Shown piece after piece: positions 8,216 through 17,032 of a stretch of 64,000 bases of DNA. The position numbers and the translations under genes are program-made. Within the stretch, counting starts at the first letter, position 1. Every line of letters starts with the position of its first letter. Below the pieces are notes generated by a model. It was given only the letters and a program-made list of their open reading frames with translations, did not search any database and was not told where the DNA came from. The stretch is taken from positions 1 through 64,000 of the forward strand of contig NZ_STFX01000039.1 in assembly GCF_005222915.1 (NCBI RefSeq), written 5' to 3'. This DNA comes from Rhizobium sp. FKL33. GTDB taxonomy: Bacteria; Pseudomonadota; Alphaproteobacteria; Rhizobiales; Rhizobiaceae.

Positions 8216-8488
8216 GTGCGGCGTTGTCGACCAAATGCGCCTTCGCTGCTACGCTACGTCAGCCGATCCTGGGTTTTGGTCAGACTGCTGAGGAGCGACT
8301 TATTGGACGACGATCGCAGCGACAGTGATATAGCCAGAGCGGCAAGAGAACGCCGGGTGGTGTCGATTGCCCTCAGTAAACTGCAAGCTCTTGTCAATGA
8401 AGGGCTGTCGAGTGGGGCGCCTCAACCATTCGATATGGAAATCTATCTCAGCCAGAGAAGAGACTGCCACGGCGCATCCGGAAATTAA
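8216..8488 (+). pseudogene. ParD-like antitoxin remnant
   Basis: The open frame reads RYVSRSWVLVRLL, then about 20 charged residues, then SKLQALVNEGLSSGAPQPFD and MEIYLSQRR. This is laid out like the second half of ParD-type ribbon-helix-helix antitoxins (the YxSxSEVVREALR region, then a LxxLIxEGExSGxxxxFD tail). The N-terminal beta strand of ParD is missing, no convincing ribosome site exists, and no ParE-like toxin follows. I read it as a decayed antitoxin; a short functional derivative is possible. Confidence 0.4.
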
Positions 8489-8554
8489 TCTCAGCAAGGA
8501 CATGCCTGGGCTGATCGAAAACGACGCCGCATAATGCGAGCGTAAGCTCGCCTT

Positions 8555-8761
8555 CTACTTCTTCGCCTTCTTCTTCACCGGCGTCACGACCGGCTCCGCG
8601 TCCTGCTGCTCCATGCGCGCCTGGCGCAGGCGCTCGGTCTTCTTTTCGCGAGCGGCGGTTTCTTCGTCGATGATGCGGCGGGCGGTTTGGTTGGTCTGGG
8701 CTGCCTTTTCCTGGCTCGTCATCTTGGCCTGGTTGAAGAAGGCGTCCTTGGTCGCGGTCAT
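8555..8761 (-). CDS. Small basic DUF6481-like protein
   Basis: 68 residues, highly charged, no hydrophobic segment, ending KKKAKK. The FxxAxxxxxEAKQ-like pattern (AFFNQAKMTSQEKAAQ) and the Glu/Arg-rich coiled-coil region TAAREKKTERLRQARM fit the DUF6481 family of small alphaproteobacterial proteins of unknown function, often found beside cold-shock and ribosomal-protein genes. AGAGGAGA lies 7 bases before the ATG. It sits downstream of rpsU on the same strand, which suggests a shared role in growth or stress adaptation. The function is unknown. Confidence 0.7.
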   Translation of the reverse strand: MTATKDAFFNQAKMTSQEKAAQTNQTARRIIDEETAAREKKTERLRQARMEQQDAEPVVTPVKKKAKK

Positions 8762-8839
8762 GCGCGGTCTCCTCTCTGGGGAGCGGCGGCCGCGCGAGGT
8801 TTCGCGCGGCGCATTTTCGGAATTGAAAGCGCTCGATAA

Positions 8840-9079
8840 TCAGCGCGAGGGGCGCACGGCGCGCTTCGGCGCGGGCAGCAGGCCTTCGCGCTGCAGCTTC
8901 TTGCGCTGCAGCTTGCGCTGGCGGCGAATGCCTTCGGCCTTTTCGCGGGCGCGCTTTTCAGACGGCTTTTCATAGGCCGTATGCTTCTTGGCTTCGCGGA
9001 ACAGGCCTTCGCGCTGCATCTTCTTCTTCAGAACCCGGAGGGCTTGGTCGACATTGTTGTCACGGACGAGAACTTGCAT
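8840..9079 (-). CDS. rpsU: 30S ribosomal protein S21
   Basis: 79 residues from the ATG at 9079, with AGGAG 5-6 bases upstream. [20 protein letters not shown] is the conserved S21 N terminus, followed by the basic region [20 protein letters not shown] and a Lys/Arg-rich C-terminal extension typical of alphaproteobacterial S21. S21 joins the small-subunit platform late and promotes initiation near the anti-Shine-Dalgarno end of 16S rRNA. It lies downstream of a cold-shock protein gene, an arrangement common in this group. Confidence 0.95.
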   Translation of the reverse strand: MQVLVRDNNVDQALRVLKKKMQREGLFREAKKHTAYEKPSEKRAREKAEGIRRQRKLQRKKLQREGLLPAPKRAVRPSR

Positions 9080-9161
9080 TCGAACTCCTTGAAGTCTGGC
9101 GGGCGACATGGGCGCCGCCGGTTGTGGATCGGTCAGACAGACGCGCAATCCATGGAAAAGT

Positions 9162-9189
9162 AAAAAAGGCCGGGAGTGGTTCCCGACCT
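9162..9189 (-). terminator. Rho-independent terminator of the cold-shock gene
   Basis: On the minus strand a 9-bp stem (AGGTCGGGA/TCCCGGCCT, one G-U pair) is followed by TTTTTT. It lies 61 bp past the cold-shock stop and before rpsU, so the two are probably separate transcripts with limited read-through. Confidence 0.75.
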
Positions 9190-9249
9190 CTCGTCAAACC
9201 CTTGCCGCATCGTCGCTGGCGCAAGCCAGCCGGCGGCTCGGAAAAACAA

Positions 9250-9459
9250 TCAAGCCGCGCGCAGGTTGTCGGCGGCGTTCTTGCCGGAACGACGATCGCG
9301 GACGATGTCGAACATAACCTTCTGGCCTTCGACCAGGCCCGAAAGGCCCGAACGCTCGACGGCGGAGATGTGCACGAACACGTCGTTGCCGCCTTCTTCC
9401 GGAGCGATGAAGCCGAAGCCCTTGGTGGTGTTGAAGAACTTGACGATACCAGTGTTCAT
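9250..9459 (-). CDS. Cold-shock domain protein (CspA family)
   Basis: 69 residues from the ATG at 9459, chosen because the CSD starts immediately and AAGGAAA lies upstream. The RNA-binding motifs KGFGFI and DVFVHIS are intact, so it should act as an RNA chaperone or antiterminator in the cytoplasm. A good sigma70-like promoter (9586-9614) predicts an untranslated leader of about 120 bases, the usual arrangement for post-transcriptionally controlled cold-shock genes. Confidence 0.95.
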   Translation of the reverse strand: MNTGIVKFFNTTKGFGFIAPEEGGNDVFVHISAVERSGLSGLVEGQKVMFDIVRDRRSGKNAADNLRAA

Positions 9460-9585
9460 GACGATTTTCCTTTCAAATCGCGAGGTTGTCCCACACGGCC
9501 AGTCGCATGGGCGATCGAAATTGAGAGGAAATCTGAAAGAGCGCGTCGTCTCGGCCAAAGGTCGCAAGCAAGTATCGATGCGGGA

Positions 9586-9614
9586 GATATAATCCGATAA
9601 CGCCCGAAGATCAA
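9586..9614 (-). promoter_or_regulatory. Sigma70-like promoter of the cold-shock gene
   Basis: Read on minus: TTGATC, a 17-base spacer, then TATATC. Start of transcription would fall near 9579, giving a leader of about 120 bases to the ATG at 9459. Confidence 0.55.
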
Positions 9615-9692
9615 CCCCGGCCGAAATTGCCGGGCGCGCGGTCGAGTGCTATCCCCTTCAATGGCGCGGGGCGGGACCGGGCATTAGATAAA

Positions 9693-9717
9693 TGTAATGA
9701 GTGCTGGTCCGATTACA
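9693..9717. promoter_or_regulatory. Inverted repeat upstream of TRAP operon
   Basis: TGTAAT and ATTACA face each other across 13 bases in an AT-rich stretch about 180 bp before the TRAP binding-protein gene. It is a candidate operator, for example for a GntR-type regulator, but no regulator gene adjoins it. Confidence 0.3.
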
Positions 9718-9894
9718 GTAATAAATATAACCAAAATGCTATGAAAACTCTGAAAGTTTTTATTTGTCGAGGGGCTGGCTTTCATAAACTATGGCGAGAG
9801 AGGCCGCGCTCGCCTCGAGGAGGATCTTTTGAGCGCGATGCGGAGGCGGGATCACGTCATGAGACGCCCAAGCCGCCATAGGAGGAGGAATACG

Positions 9895-10929
9895 ATGCAG
9901 CGCCACCATTTCGCGGCCGGCTTTTGCGGCCTTGTTTTGACGATGTCGTCCGGTTCCGCCATGTCGGCGGACTATGTCTTGAAACTTCAGCACTTCCTGC
10001 CGCCGCAGGCGACGATTCCATCCAAGGTGCTGACGCCCTGGGCGGAAAAGGTCGAGAAGGAATCCGGCGGACGCATCGACATCGAAATCTACCCCGCCAT
10101 GCAGCTTGGCGGCAAGCCGGGTGATCTTGTCGATCAGGTGGCCGATGGCGTGATCGACATCGGCTGGACCGTCACCGGCTATACGCCGGGCCGGTTCCCC
10201 AAGACTGAAGTGTTCGAGCTTCCCTTCATGGTCACCACCGGCGAGGCGACGTCCAAGGCCTTCTACAAATATTACGAGAAGAATCTCAAGGACGAACTCG
10301 CCGATTTCCACGTTCTGGCGGTCCATGCGCATGGACCGGGTCTCATTCACACCATCGCCTCCAAGCCCGTCGAATCCGTCGAGGCGATGAGCGGGTTGAA
10401 ACTGCGCGGCACGTCGAAAGTGGTCAACAGCATGCTGGAAGCCATGGGCGCCGCTGCGGTCGGCATGCCGGTGACGGCGGTGCCGGAGGCTCTGTCCAAA
10501 AGCGTGATCGATGGCTCCGTCGCCCCGTGGGAGGTGACGCCGGCGATCAAGGTCGCCGAACTCGCCCCAAATCACACCGAGTTTTCCGGTGATCGCGGAC
10601 TTTATACCGCTGCTTTCCTGTTCGCCATGAACAAGGACAGTTACGACGCGTTGCCGGATGATCTCAAAAAGGTCATCGACGACAATTCCGGCCTGCCTCT
10701 GGCCACCCAGTTCGGCGCGGCGATGGATGCCGGCGATGTCCGCGGGCGCGAGATCGCGGTCAAGGCCGGCAACAGAATCATCACGCTCGACGAGGCGGAA
10801 ACGGCCAAATGGCGCGAACTCGGCGACAAGGTCGCGACGTCCTGGATCGATGAGATGAATGGCAAGGGGCTGGACGGTTCGGCGCTTTATAACGACGCTC
10901 TCGCGTTCATCAACGAAAGCAGCCACTAA
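9895..10929 (+). CDS. TRAP transporter substrate-binding protein (DctP family)
   Basis: 344 residues from the ATG at 9895, six bases after AGGAGGAGG. A Sec signal peptide (HFAAGFCGLVLTMSSGSAMSA) precedes a DctP domain. Family landmarks are the opening LKLQHFLPP, the GG..G..DLVDQVADG segment and the region around LRGTSKVVNSMLEAMGA, where DctP proteins place the Arg that binds a carboxylate. It captures a solute, probably an organic acid, in the periplasm and delivers it to the DctQM permease encoded by the next two genes. The specific ligand cannot be inferred. Confidence 0.92.
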   Translation: MQRHHFAAGFCGLVLTMSSGSAMSADYVLKLQHFLPPQATIPSKVLTPWAEKVEKESGGRIDIEIYPAMQLGGKPGDLVDQVADGVIDIGWTVTGYTPGRFPKTEVFELPFMVTTGEATSKAFYKYYEKNLKDELADFHVLAVHAHGPGLIHTIASKPVESVEAMSGLKLRGTSKVVNSMLEAMGAAAVGMPVTAVPEALSKSVIDGSVAPWEVTPAIKVAELAPNHTEFSGDRGLYTAAFLFAMNKDSYDALPDDLKKVIDDNSGLPLATQFGAAMDAGDVRGREIAVKAGNRIITLDEAETAKWRELGDKVATSWIDEMNGKGLDGSALYNDALAFINESSH

Positions 10930-11072
10930 TTGGACCATCCGCCGAACGGGAGCTATGCGCCTGGCCTCCAGGCGCATAGGACTCGCTTGCGCCGCCCGTC
11001 TCGTCCTGTTGCGACTAGGCAGGCTGGCGCAGACCTCGGATATCTGAAGCAACAGACCCAAAGAGGACGATC

Positions 11073-11591
11073 ATGACGACGATGGCGAGGCTTGCCCAAG
11101 CCGGTTCAATTGCCGGCGTGCTGTTCGGAGGCTTTTGCCTGCTGATAGCGATGGTGCTGACCGGCCTGTCGATTGCCGGCGCGCTGACCATCCGGCCGTT
11201 GCCTGGCGAGATCGAGCTGGTCGAGGCGCTGTGCGGCTTTGCCGTTTTCGCCTTCATGCCCTATTGCCAGTTGCGGCGCGGCCATGTCGGGGTCGATCTC
11301 TTCGTGCAGCCGATGGGGCGTGGTGCGATGAAATGGACGCAGCTTGTCGGCGATCTCGTGATCACCGCGCTGTTTGGGCTCGTTGCATGGCGCCATGCCA
11401 TCGGCATGTTCGACAAGATCCGAAATGGCGAAACCACGCCCTTGCTACTGCTGCCGATCTGGTGGGGCTTCGCCATCGGCCTGGTTTTCCTGGTGATCGC
11501 AACCCTGGTCAGTCTCTACACCGTCTTCGTCGACATCGAGGACATTCGCAAAGGCCGTGATGGCGAAGCATCCTTCGGAGGACATGTATGA
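11073..11591 (+). CDS. TRAP transporter small permease (DctQ family)
   Basis: 172 residues with four hydrophobic segments, the usual DctQ topology. AGAGGA precedes the ATG by 5-6 bases, and the stop overlaps the large-permease start (ATGA). It pairs with DctM in the inner membrane for cation-driven uptake. The motif RRGHVGVDLF is typical of the family. Confidence 0.9.
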   Translation: MTTMARLAQAGSIAGVLFGGFCLLIAMVLTGLSIAGALTIRPLPGEIELVEALCGFAVFAFMPYCQLRRGHVGVDLFVQPMGRGAMKWTQLVGDLVITALFGLVAWRHAIGMFDKIRNGETTPLLLLPIWWGFAIGLVFLVIATLVSLYTVFVDIEDIRKGRDGEASFGGHV

Positions 11592-12898
11592 GCAGCGTCG
11601 AAATCGGACTCTGGTCCTTTCCCGTCCTGATCCTGCTCATCTTCCTGCGCGTGCCGATCGGCGCCGCCATGCTCGGCGTCGGCGTGGTCGGCGCCTGGAT
11701 GGTCACCGGCAAATGGACGGTGATTCTCGCGCAGATGAAGGCGGTGGCGTGGAACACCAACGCCAATTATTCGCTGTCGATCATTCCGCTCTTTCTGCTG
11801 ATGGGCCAGTTCGCCGCCCGCGGCGGCCTGAGCCAGGCGCTGTTCAACGCGGCGTCCGCCTTCCTCGGTCACCGCAAGGGCGGCGTCGCCATGGCGGCGA
11901 TCGGCGCTTGCGCCGGTTTCGGCTCGATCTGCGGCTCGTCGCTCGCCACCGCCGCCACCATGGCCCAGGTGGCCCTGCCGGAATTGCGCGCCAAGGGCTA
12001 TTCCGGCGGTCTCGCCACCGCCTCGCTGGCCGCCGGCGGCACGCTGGGCATTCTCATTCCGCCGTCGGTGGTGCTGGTGCTCTACGCCATCCTCGCCGAA
12101 CAGAACATCGCCAAGCTGTTTCTCGCCGCCTTCGTGCCGGGCATCATCGCGGCGGCGTCCTATCTCGTGGTCGTGGCGCTCTATGTGCGCTTTCATCCGG
12201 GCTCGGCCGGGTCTTCCCCGCGCCTTCCCTGGGCAGAGCGCATCCCGGCGCTGATCGCCGTATGGCCGGTGGCGCTGATCTTCTTCCTGGTGGTTGGCGG
12301 CATCTATCTCGGCTGGTTCACGCCCACCCAGGCGGCCGCCATCGGCGCGGCCGGAACCGGCCTCGTCGCCTGGCTGCGTGGCGGGCTGGCCGGCGGCGCG
12401 CTGATGCAATGCCTCAGGGAGACCGCGGTGTCGACCGGCATGATCTTCTTCATCGTGCTCGGCGCCACCGTATTCAATTCCTTCCTGGCCTTTTCGCGGC
12501 TGCCGCAGATGGGCGCGGAATGGGTGACGGCGCAGGGTTTTGCGCCGATGACGGTGCTGATCATCATCCTGGTCCTCTACATCGTCTTCGGCTGCATCAT
12601 GGATTCGCTGTCGATGATCGTGCTGACCATCCCGATCTTCTTCCCGATCGTCACGGCGATGGATTTCGGCATGACGCCCGAACATTTCGCTATCTGGTTC
12701 GGCATTCTGGTGCTGATGGTCGCCGAGATCGGCATGATCACACCGCCAGTGGGGCTCAACCTGTTCATCATCTCGGCCATGGCTCGCACCGTGCCGATCC
12801 GCGAGACCTACAAGGCCATTACCTGGTTCGTCTCCGCCGATCTCCTGCGCATTATCCTGCTCACCGCCTTTCCGATCATCAGCATCTTCCTGGTGTGA
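11588..12898 (+). CDS. TRAP transporter large permease (DctM family)
   Basis: 436 residues with about 12 hydrophobic segments. The hairpin region GSICGSSLATAATMAQVALP and the late MDSLSMIVLTIPIFFPI with EIGMITPPVGLNLF are hallmark DctM sequences that form the ion/substrate path. Together with the two genes upstream it makes a complete tripartite TRAP system. No catabolic gene adjoins it, so the substrate stays unknown. Confidence 0.93.
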   Translation: MSSVEIGLWSFPVLILLIFLRVPIGAAMLGVGVVGAWMVTGKWTVILAQMKAVAWNTNANYSLSIIPLFLLMGQFAARGGLSQALFNAASAFLGHRKGGVAMAAIGACAGFGSICGSSLATAATMAQVALPELRAKGYSGGLATASLAAGGTLGILIPPSVVLVLYAILAEQNIAKLFLAAFVPGIIAAASYLVVVALYVRFHPGSAGSSPRLPWAERIPALIAVWPVALIFFLVVGGIYLGWFTPTQAAAIGAAGTGLVAWLRGGLAGGALMQCLRETAVSTGMIFFIVLGATVFNSFLAFSRLPQMGAEWVTAQGFAPMTVLIIILVLYIVFGCIMDSLSMIVLTIPIFFPIVTAMDFGMTPEHFAIWFGILVLMVAEIGMITPPVGLNLFIISAMARTVPIRETYKAITWFVSADLLRIILLTAFPIISIFLV

Positions 12899-12985
12899 GG
12901 GAGTTGGCGAACACGGCGGCGGCTTGAAAGCGGGGCCAAGTAGGCCTATTCTGGATCGGATAGAGACCCGGAGAGACGTGTCGCC

Positions 12986-13234
12986 ATGATGTCCGTGCAT
13001 GATGCGTTACAGGCTTGGCAGGATGGCGACATCACCGCGTCGCGCGCCATGGCGTTGTCGGGCGCGCGCAACGTGATGGAACTCTACGCGCTCGCCAACT
13101 CTTGCGAAGTGGCTATCCGGTTGCAGCCGACCGAAGCGGAGGCCCGCGTCGTCGATGCTTTGTCGCGCGCAATCGTCGTCCGAATGCAGGATGAGGACCG
13201 TGACCCCGGAGGATCCGGGGTTCGCGCAGCGTGA
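12986..13234 (+). CDS. Putative antitoxin of PIN toxin pair
   Basis: 82 residues. The core DALQAWQDGDITASRAMALSG resembles the short helix-turn-helix of UPF0175-type antitoxins, which usually precede PIN toxins. GGAGAGA lies upstream of the ATG, and its stop overlaps the GTG start of the PIN gene (GTGA, 13231-13234), the usual coupling of type II toxin-antitoxin pairs. It would repress the operon and neutralise the toxin. The family assignment is tentative; the pairing is well supported. Confidence 0.65.
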   Translation: MMSVHDALQAWQDGDITASRAMALSGARNVMELYALANSCEVAIRLQPTEAEARVVDALSRAIVVRMQDEDRDPGGSGVRAA

Positions 13235-13872
13235 TCAGCTATCGGCGCATACCCGTCAATATCGTGATCGTTGACAGCGGGCCGCTGATCAGTCTCGCAG
13301 CAGTCGATAGACTGGATCTTCTCGACAGTTTCTCTCGCCCCGTCACCGTATCCGATGTGGTTGCAGCGGAATGTCTCCGTTATCCGGAAAAGCTGGGCGC
13401 CAACCGGCTGGCCGAGTGGTTCAGAGCGTTCGACGGCAAGCGCTTCCGCGTAATGGACACTCCGCTTCTCCCGCTCTGGCGCGATGCTGTCGCAGAGGAA
13501 GAGGCCGGATGCGATCACTTGCCGTCCAAAGGCATTGGCGATGCATCGATCGCCTGGCTTCTGCATGAACTGCCGAGGCTCAACCCAGGCGACGAACTTG
13601 TTCTGGTCTTGACGGAGGATGCGGGCCTTGGAGACGGACTCATTCGCGGCCTCGGACCGCAATTTTATCTGCTGTCCACGCGCATGTTGCTGAAGACACT
13701 CGAAAATTTTGGGGTAATCTCGTCGGCGGAAACATTGTTGCGCGATGTCGCCGCCGCGGGACGATCCGTTTCTCGATATGCCGTCGATCGTCCAGGCCGA
13801 CTGGAAGGCCAGAGAAAATCGTCCTGGACTGATCCTCTCGTCGACAGAACATCCGGTAGAGAAGGAGAGTAG
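13231..13872 (+). CDS. PIN-domain RNase toxin-like protein
   Basis: 213 residues from a GTG. The PIN core is visible: first acidic residue in VIVDSGPLISLA, Glu in VVAAECLRYP, Asp in KGIGDASIAWLL, and Asp in LTEDAGLGDGL. PIN toxins are Mg2+-dependent ribonucleases that cut tRNA or mRNA. About 60 C-terminal residues beyond the fold are basic and unlike the core. The upstream gene overlaps by 4 bases and is the probable antitoxin. Its end faces cysA, with only 41 bases between. Confidence 0.7.
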   Translation: MISYRRIPVNIVIVDSGPLISLAAVDRLDLLDSFSRPVTVSDVVAAECLRYPEKLGANRLAEWFRAFDGKRFRVMDTPLLPLWRDAVAEEEAGCDHLPSKGIGDASIAWLLHELPRLNPGDELVLVLTEDAGLGDGLIRGLGPQFYLLSTRMLLKTLENFGVISSAETLLRDVAAAGRSVSRYAVDRPGRLEGQRKSSWTDPLVDRTSGREGE

Positions 13873-13913
13873 CGACGACGACATATCGCCGCTTCCCGTC
13901 ACTCTCGTTTGCC

Positions 13914-14948
13914 TCACCCCTGAAACACCTTCCACCGCGCTGGCCTGAACGTCACCGCTTGCCCCTTGCTCACCTGCGCCTCCAGCGGAACCTCGATCTC
14001 GATCAGCCGCGGCTCGCTCTTGGTTCCCACATCGAGCTCGATGATGCGGGTGCCGGCGAGACGGCGCAGGCCGGTCACGGTTCCGGTCACGCCCGCGCCT
14101 TCGGAGACCAGTTCGGCGTCGGCCGGGCGGAAGAACAGCCGGCCCGGGCCGTCCGCCGTCGAGGCGATGCCCACGGGCGCACCGTTATAGAGCGTCCGGC
14201 CATTGGCGCCCGCCACCGGCAGCTCCACGCTGTCGCCGATGAAGGAGAAGACGAAGGGCGAGTTCGGCCGGTCATAGACGTCGTCTGACGAGCCGATCTG
14301 CTCGATCTTGCCCTGGCTCATCACCACCACGCGGTCGGCGAGCTCCAGCGCTTCTTCCTGGTCATGGGTGACGAAGATGGTCGTGTGGCCGGTGCGGTCG
14401 TGGAAGTCGCGCAGCCATTTGCGCAGTTCCTTGCGCACCTTGGCGTCGAGCGCGCCAAACGGCTCGTCGAGCAGCAGCACGCGCGGCTCGATCGCCATGG
14501 CGCGGGCCAGCGCCACGCGCTGGCGTTGTCCGCCCGACAGCTGGTTGGGATAGCGCTTTTCGAGCCCGGTCAGCTGCACCATGTCGAGAAGTTCGAGCGC
14601 GCGACGACGAATCTCCTGCTTGGGCGGGCGCGTCGCCTTGGGCCTGACCGTCAAGCCGAAAGCGATGTTGTCGAGGATCGTCATGTGACGGAACAGCGCG
14701 TAATGCTGGAAGACGAAGCCGACATTGCGCTCCTGCACCGGTTTCCAGGAGGCGTCTTCTTCGCCGAAGAAGATGCGGCCGGTGGTGGCCTGCTCGAGGC
14801 CTGCGACGAGGCGCAGAAGCGTGGTCTTGCCTGAGCCGGAGGGGCCGAGCAGCGCGATGAGTTCGCCCGAGCGGATGTCGAGCGACACGTCATGCAGCGC
14901 CGGGAAGCGGTCGAATTCCTTGCGGATGTTCTTGATGCGGATTTCCAT
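13914..14948 (-). CDS. cysA: Sulfate/thiosulfate ABC transporter ATP-binding protein
   Basis: 344 residues. Walker [11 protein letters not shown]-loop FQHYALF, signature [15 protein letters not shown], Walker [13 protein letters not shown] and H-loop VTHDQEEAL are all intact. A C-terminal regulatory (TOBE-like) domain follows from about residue 240, as in CysA proteins. It powers sulfate uptake through CysTW in the inner membrane and is the last gene of sbp-cysT-cysW-cysA on the minus strand. Confidence 0.95.
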   Translation of the reverse strand: MEIRIKNIRKEFDRFPALHDVSLDIRSGELIALLGPSGSGKTTLLRLVAGLEQATTGRIFFGEEDASWKPVQERNVGFVFQHYALFRHMTILDNIAFGLTVRPKATRPPKQEIRRRALELLDMVQLTGLEKRYPNQLSGGQRQRVALARAMAIEPRVLLLDEPFGALDAKVRKELRKWLRDFHDRTGHTTIFVTHDQEEALELADRVVVMSQGKIEQIGSSDDVYDRPNSPFVFSFIGDSVELPVAGANGRTLYNGAPVGIASTADGPGRLFFRPADAELVSEGAGVTGTVTGLRRLAGTRIIELDVGTKSEPRLIEIEVPLEAQVSKGQAVTFRPARWKVFQG

Positions 14949-14959
14949 GGTGGTGAACC

Positions 14960-15838
14960 TTAATGCGAGCCGTTGCCGCCGGCGATGCCGTGCGAAAACC
15001 AGATTTCGAGCACGGTGCGGACGACGAGGGTGAAGAGGGCGAGAAGGGCGAGAAGCGAAGCCACGGCGAAGGCGCCGGCGAGATTATACTCGTTGTAGAG
15101 GATCTCGACATGCAGTGGCATCGTGGTGGTGACGCCGCGGATATGGCCCGAGACGACCGACACGGCCCCGAATTCGCCCATGGCGCGGGCGTTGCAGAGC
15201 AACACGCCATAGAGCAGGCCCCATTTGATATTGGGCAGCGTGACCCGGAAGAAGGTCTGCCAGCCGTTTGCGCCGAGCGTGATGGCCGCTTCCTCTTCCG
15301 ACGTGCCCTGTTCCTGCATCAGCGGGATCAGTTCGCGGGCGACGAAGGGGAAGGTCACGAAGACGGTGGCGAGCACGATGCCGGGAACGGCGAATAGCAC
15401 TTCCACGCCGTTCTCCTTCAGCCAGGGGCCGAGAACGCTGCTCGAGCCGAACAGCAGCACATAGACCAGACCCGAAATGACCGGCGACACCGAAAACGGC
15501 AGGTCGATCAGCGTGATGAGAAAGGCCTTGCCCTTGAATTCGAACTTGGCGATCGCCCAGGAGGCAGCGACGCCGAAGACGAGGTTGAGCGGCACTGCGA
15601 TGCCCGCGACCAGCAGCGTCAGCCGGATGGCGGCCATGGCGTCGGGGTCGCTGAGCGCCTCGACATAGGTCTCAAAACCGTTGCGGAAGGCTTCGGTCAG
15701 CACCGCGACCAGCGGCAGCACGATGATCAGGGTCAGGTAGACGACCGCCATCGTCATGATGCCGATCTTCGCGCCGAGGCTTTCGCTGGCCGGCGAGCGC
15801 CATGTGCGGATCTTTGCGGAGGAGAGGGCGTCAGACAT
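14960..15838 (-). CDS. cysW: Sulfate ABC transporter permease CysW
   Basis: 292 residues, six hydrophobic segments. The EAA loop ([22 protein letters not shown]) contacts CysA, and the segment [17 protein letters not shown] is characteristic of sulfate permeases. It starts 8 bases inside the end of cysT, so the two are coupled, and is followed 11 bases later by cysA. Confidence 0.94.
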   Translation of the reverse strand: MSDALSSAKIRTWRSPASESLGAKIGIMTMAVVYLTLIIVLPLVAVLTEAFRNGFETYVEALSDPDAMAAIRLTLLVAGIAVPLNLVFGVAASWAIAKFEFKGKAFLITLIDLPFSVSPVISGLVYVLLFGSSSVLGPWLKENGVEVLFAVPGIVLATVFVTFPFVARELIPLMQEQGTSEEEAAITLGANGWQTFFRVTLPNIKWGLLYGVLLCNARAMGEFGAVSVVSGHIRGVTTTMPLHVEILYNEYNLAGAFAVASLLALLALFTLVVRTVLEIWFSHGIAGGNGSH

Positions 15839-16685
15839 TGGCGTATCTCCGCGTCCAGGCCTGCAAGAGGTTGATGGCGAACAGCATCAGGAAGGACACC
15901 GCCAGCATCACGGTCGCAATCGCGGTCGCGCCGGCATAGTCGAATTCTTCGAGCTTGATGGTGATCAAGAGCGGCGCGATTTCCGAGACGAAGGGAATAT
16001 TGCCGGCGATGAAGATCACCGAGCCATATTCGCCCGCCGCACGCGCGAAAGCGAGCGCGAAACCGGTCAGGATCGCCGGCGTCAGGGACGGCAGGATCAC
16101 CAGCCGGATCGCCTGAAGCCGGCTCGCGCCGAGCGTGGCGGCGGCTTCCTCGACCTCGCGGTCGATTTCCTCGATCACGGGCTGCAACGTGCGCACCACG
16201 AAGGGCAGGCCGATGAAGATCAGCGCCACCACGATGCCGGCGGGGCCGAAGGCGATCTTGATGCCGAAAGGCTCGAAGAATTGCCCCACCCAACCATTCT
16301 TGGCGTATAGAGCCGCGAGCGAAATGCCGGCCACCGCCGTCGGCAGCGCAAAGGGCAGGTCGACGATGGCGTCGACGACGCGCTTGCCCGGAAAGCGGTA
16401 GCGCGCCAGGGCCCAGGCGATCGGAATGCCGAAGATGACGTTGACCAGCGCGGCGATGAAGGCCGAGCCGAAGGAGGTCTTGAGCGCGGCCAGCGTGCGG
16501 CCGTCGGCGAGCAGCGCCAGATAACCGTCAACGCCGATCGCGGCTGAACGCAGCACGAGACCGGCGAGCGGAATGAGAATGATGAGCGCGAGCCAGGCGA
16601 CAGTGATGCCGAAACTGAGCCCGAAGCCCGGTATGACGCTGTGCCGCCTGAACCCGATCCTCTCGGTCAGTGGTTGGTTGGACAT
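15831..16685 (-). CDS. cysT: Sulfate ABC transporter permease CysT
   Basis: 284 residues, six hydrophobic segments. The EAA loop [20 protein letters not shown] and [19 protein letters not shown] identify a CysT/CysU sulfate permease subunit. It forms the membrane channel with CysW. A 347-bp repeat-rich gap separates it from the binding-protein gene upstream, so the hairpins there may reduce read-through and lower permease expression relative to the binding protein. Confidence 0.94.
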   Translation of the reverse strand: MSNQPLTERIGFRRHSVIPGFGLSFGITVAWLALIILIPLAGLVLRSAAIGVDGYLALLADGRTLAALKTSFGSAFIAALVNVIFGIPIAWALARYRFPGKRVVDAIVDLPFALPTAVAGISLAALYAKNGWVGQFFEPFGIKIAFGPAGIVVALIFIGLPFVVRTLQPVIEEIDREVEEAAATLGASRLQAIRLVILPSLTPAILTGFALAFARAAGEYGSVIFIAGNIPFVSEIAPLLITIKLEEFDYAGATAIATVMLAVSFLMLFAINLLQAWTRRYANV

Positions 16686-16810
16686 GGACTTCCCCGTTGT
16701 GTGAGGCAGGAGCAGGCTTTGCCCGTCTCCGAAGATTGTTTTTTGTTATGTGAGAGAGAGGGCTGGAATTCGTGGCCACCCCTCTGTTCTGCGATGAATG
16801 GCGTGCAAGG

Positions 16811-16938
16811 CCCCTCATCCCCCTGCCGGGACCTTCTCCCCGCGCCTGCGGGGAGAAGGAGGATGTGGCAAGGTTATCGCTCCATCGCCCTTCGCCCCGC
16901 AGGCGCGGGGAGAAGGTGGCGGCAGCCGGATGAGGGGC
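16811..16938. repeat. RIME-like palindromic repeat, copy 1
   Basis: The element is bounded by CCCCTCAT and ATGAGGGG. It holds a perfect 12-bp hairpin (CCTTCTCCCCGC/GCGGGGAGAAGG, 16832-16859) and a second with one mismatch (16889-16916). A near-identical copy lies at 19254-19378. Such Rhizobium intergenic mosaic elements are typical of rhizobia. It lies between sbp and cysT transcripts. Confidence 0.75.
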
Positions 16939-16963
16939 TGGGCAAAACCTCGCCCCCATCTAA

Positions 16964-17012
16964 TCTCCCCCCTTGAGGGGGAGATGCCCGGCAGGGCAGA
17001 GGGGGGTGAACC
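16964..17012. repeat. Second palindromic repeat type, copy 1
   Basis: A 9-bp stem ATCTCCCCC/GGGGGAGAT is followed by the marker GCCCGGCAGGGCAGAGGGGG. The same stem and marker recur at 44881-44923. It lies directly downstream of the sulfate-binding-protein gene, where its hairpin could act on mRNA stability or termination. Confidence 0.65.
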
Positions 17013-17032
17013 CACCCTCCTACCTACCGACC

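Larger units (their letters stand above)
9460..9894. other. Divergent control region, cold-shock gene and TRAP operon
   Basis: No gene is supported. It holds the long leader and promoter of the cold-shock gene on minus and, further right, an AT-rich stretch with an inverted repeat (9693-9717) upstream of the TRAP operon, plus the strong Shine-Dalgarno AGGAGGAGG at 9880-9888. Confidence 0.5.

Noticed and set aside
9460-9894. Riboswitch in the cold-shock or TRAP leader
   Set aside because: The leader length is right for a regulated mRNA, but I see no conserved aptamer motif.
11516-13000. 494-codon minus-strand open frame
   Set aside because: Antisense to dctM; His/Gly/Arg-rich shadow.
16811-17012. 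CRISPR array
   Set aside because: Repeats are palindromic mosaic elements, irregularly spaced, without unique spacers or cas genes.
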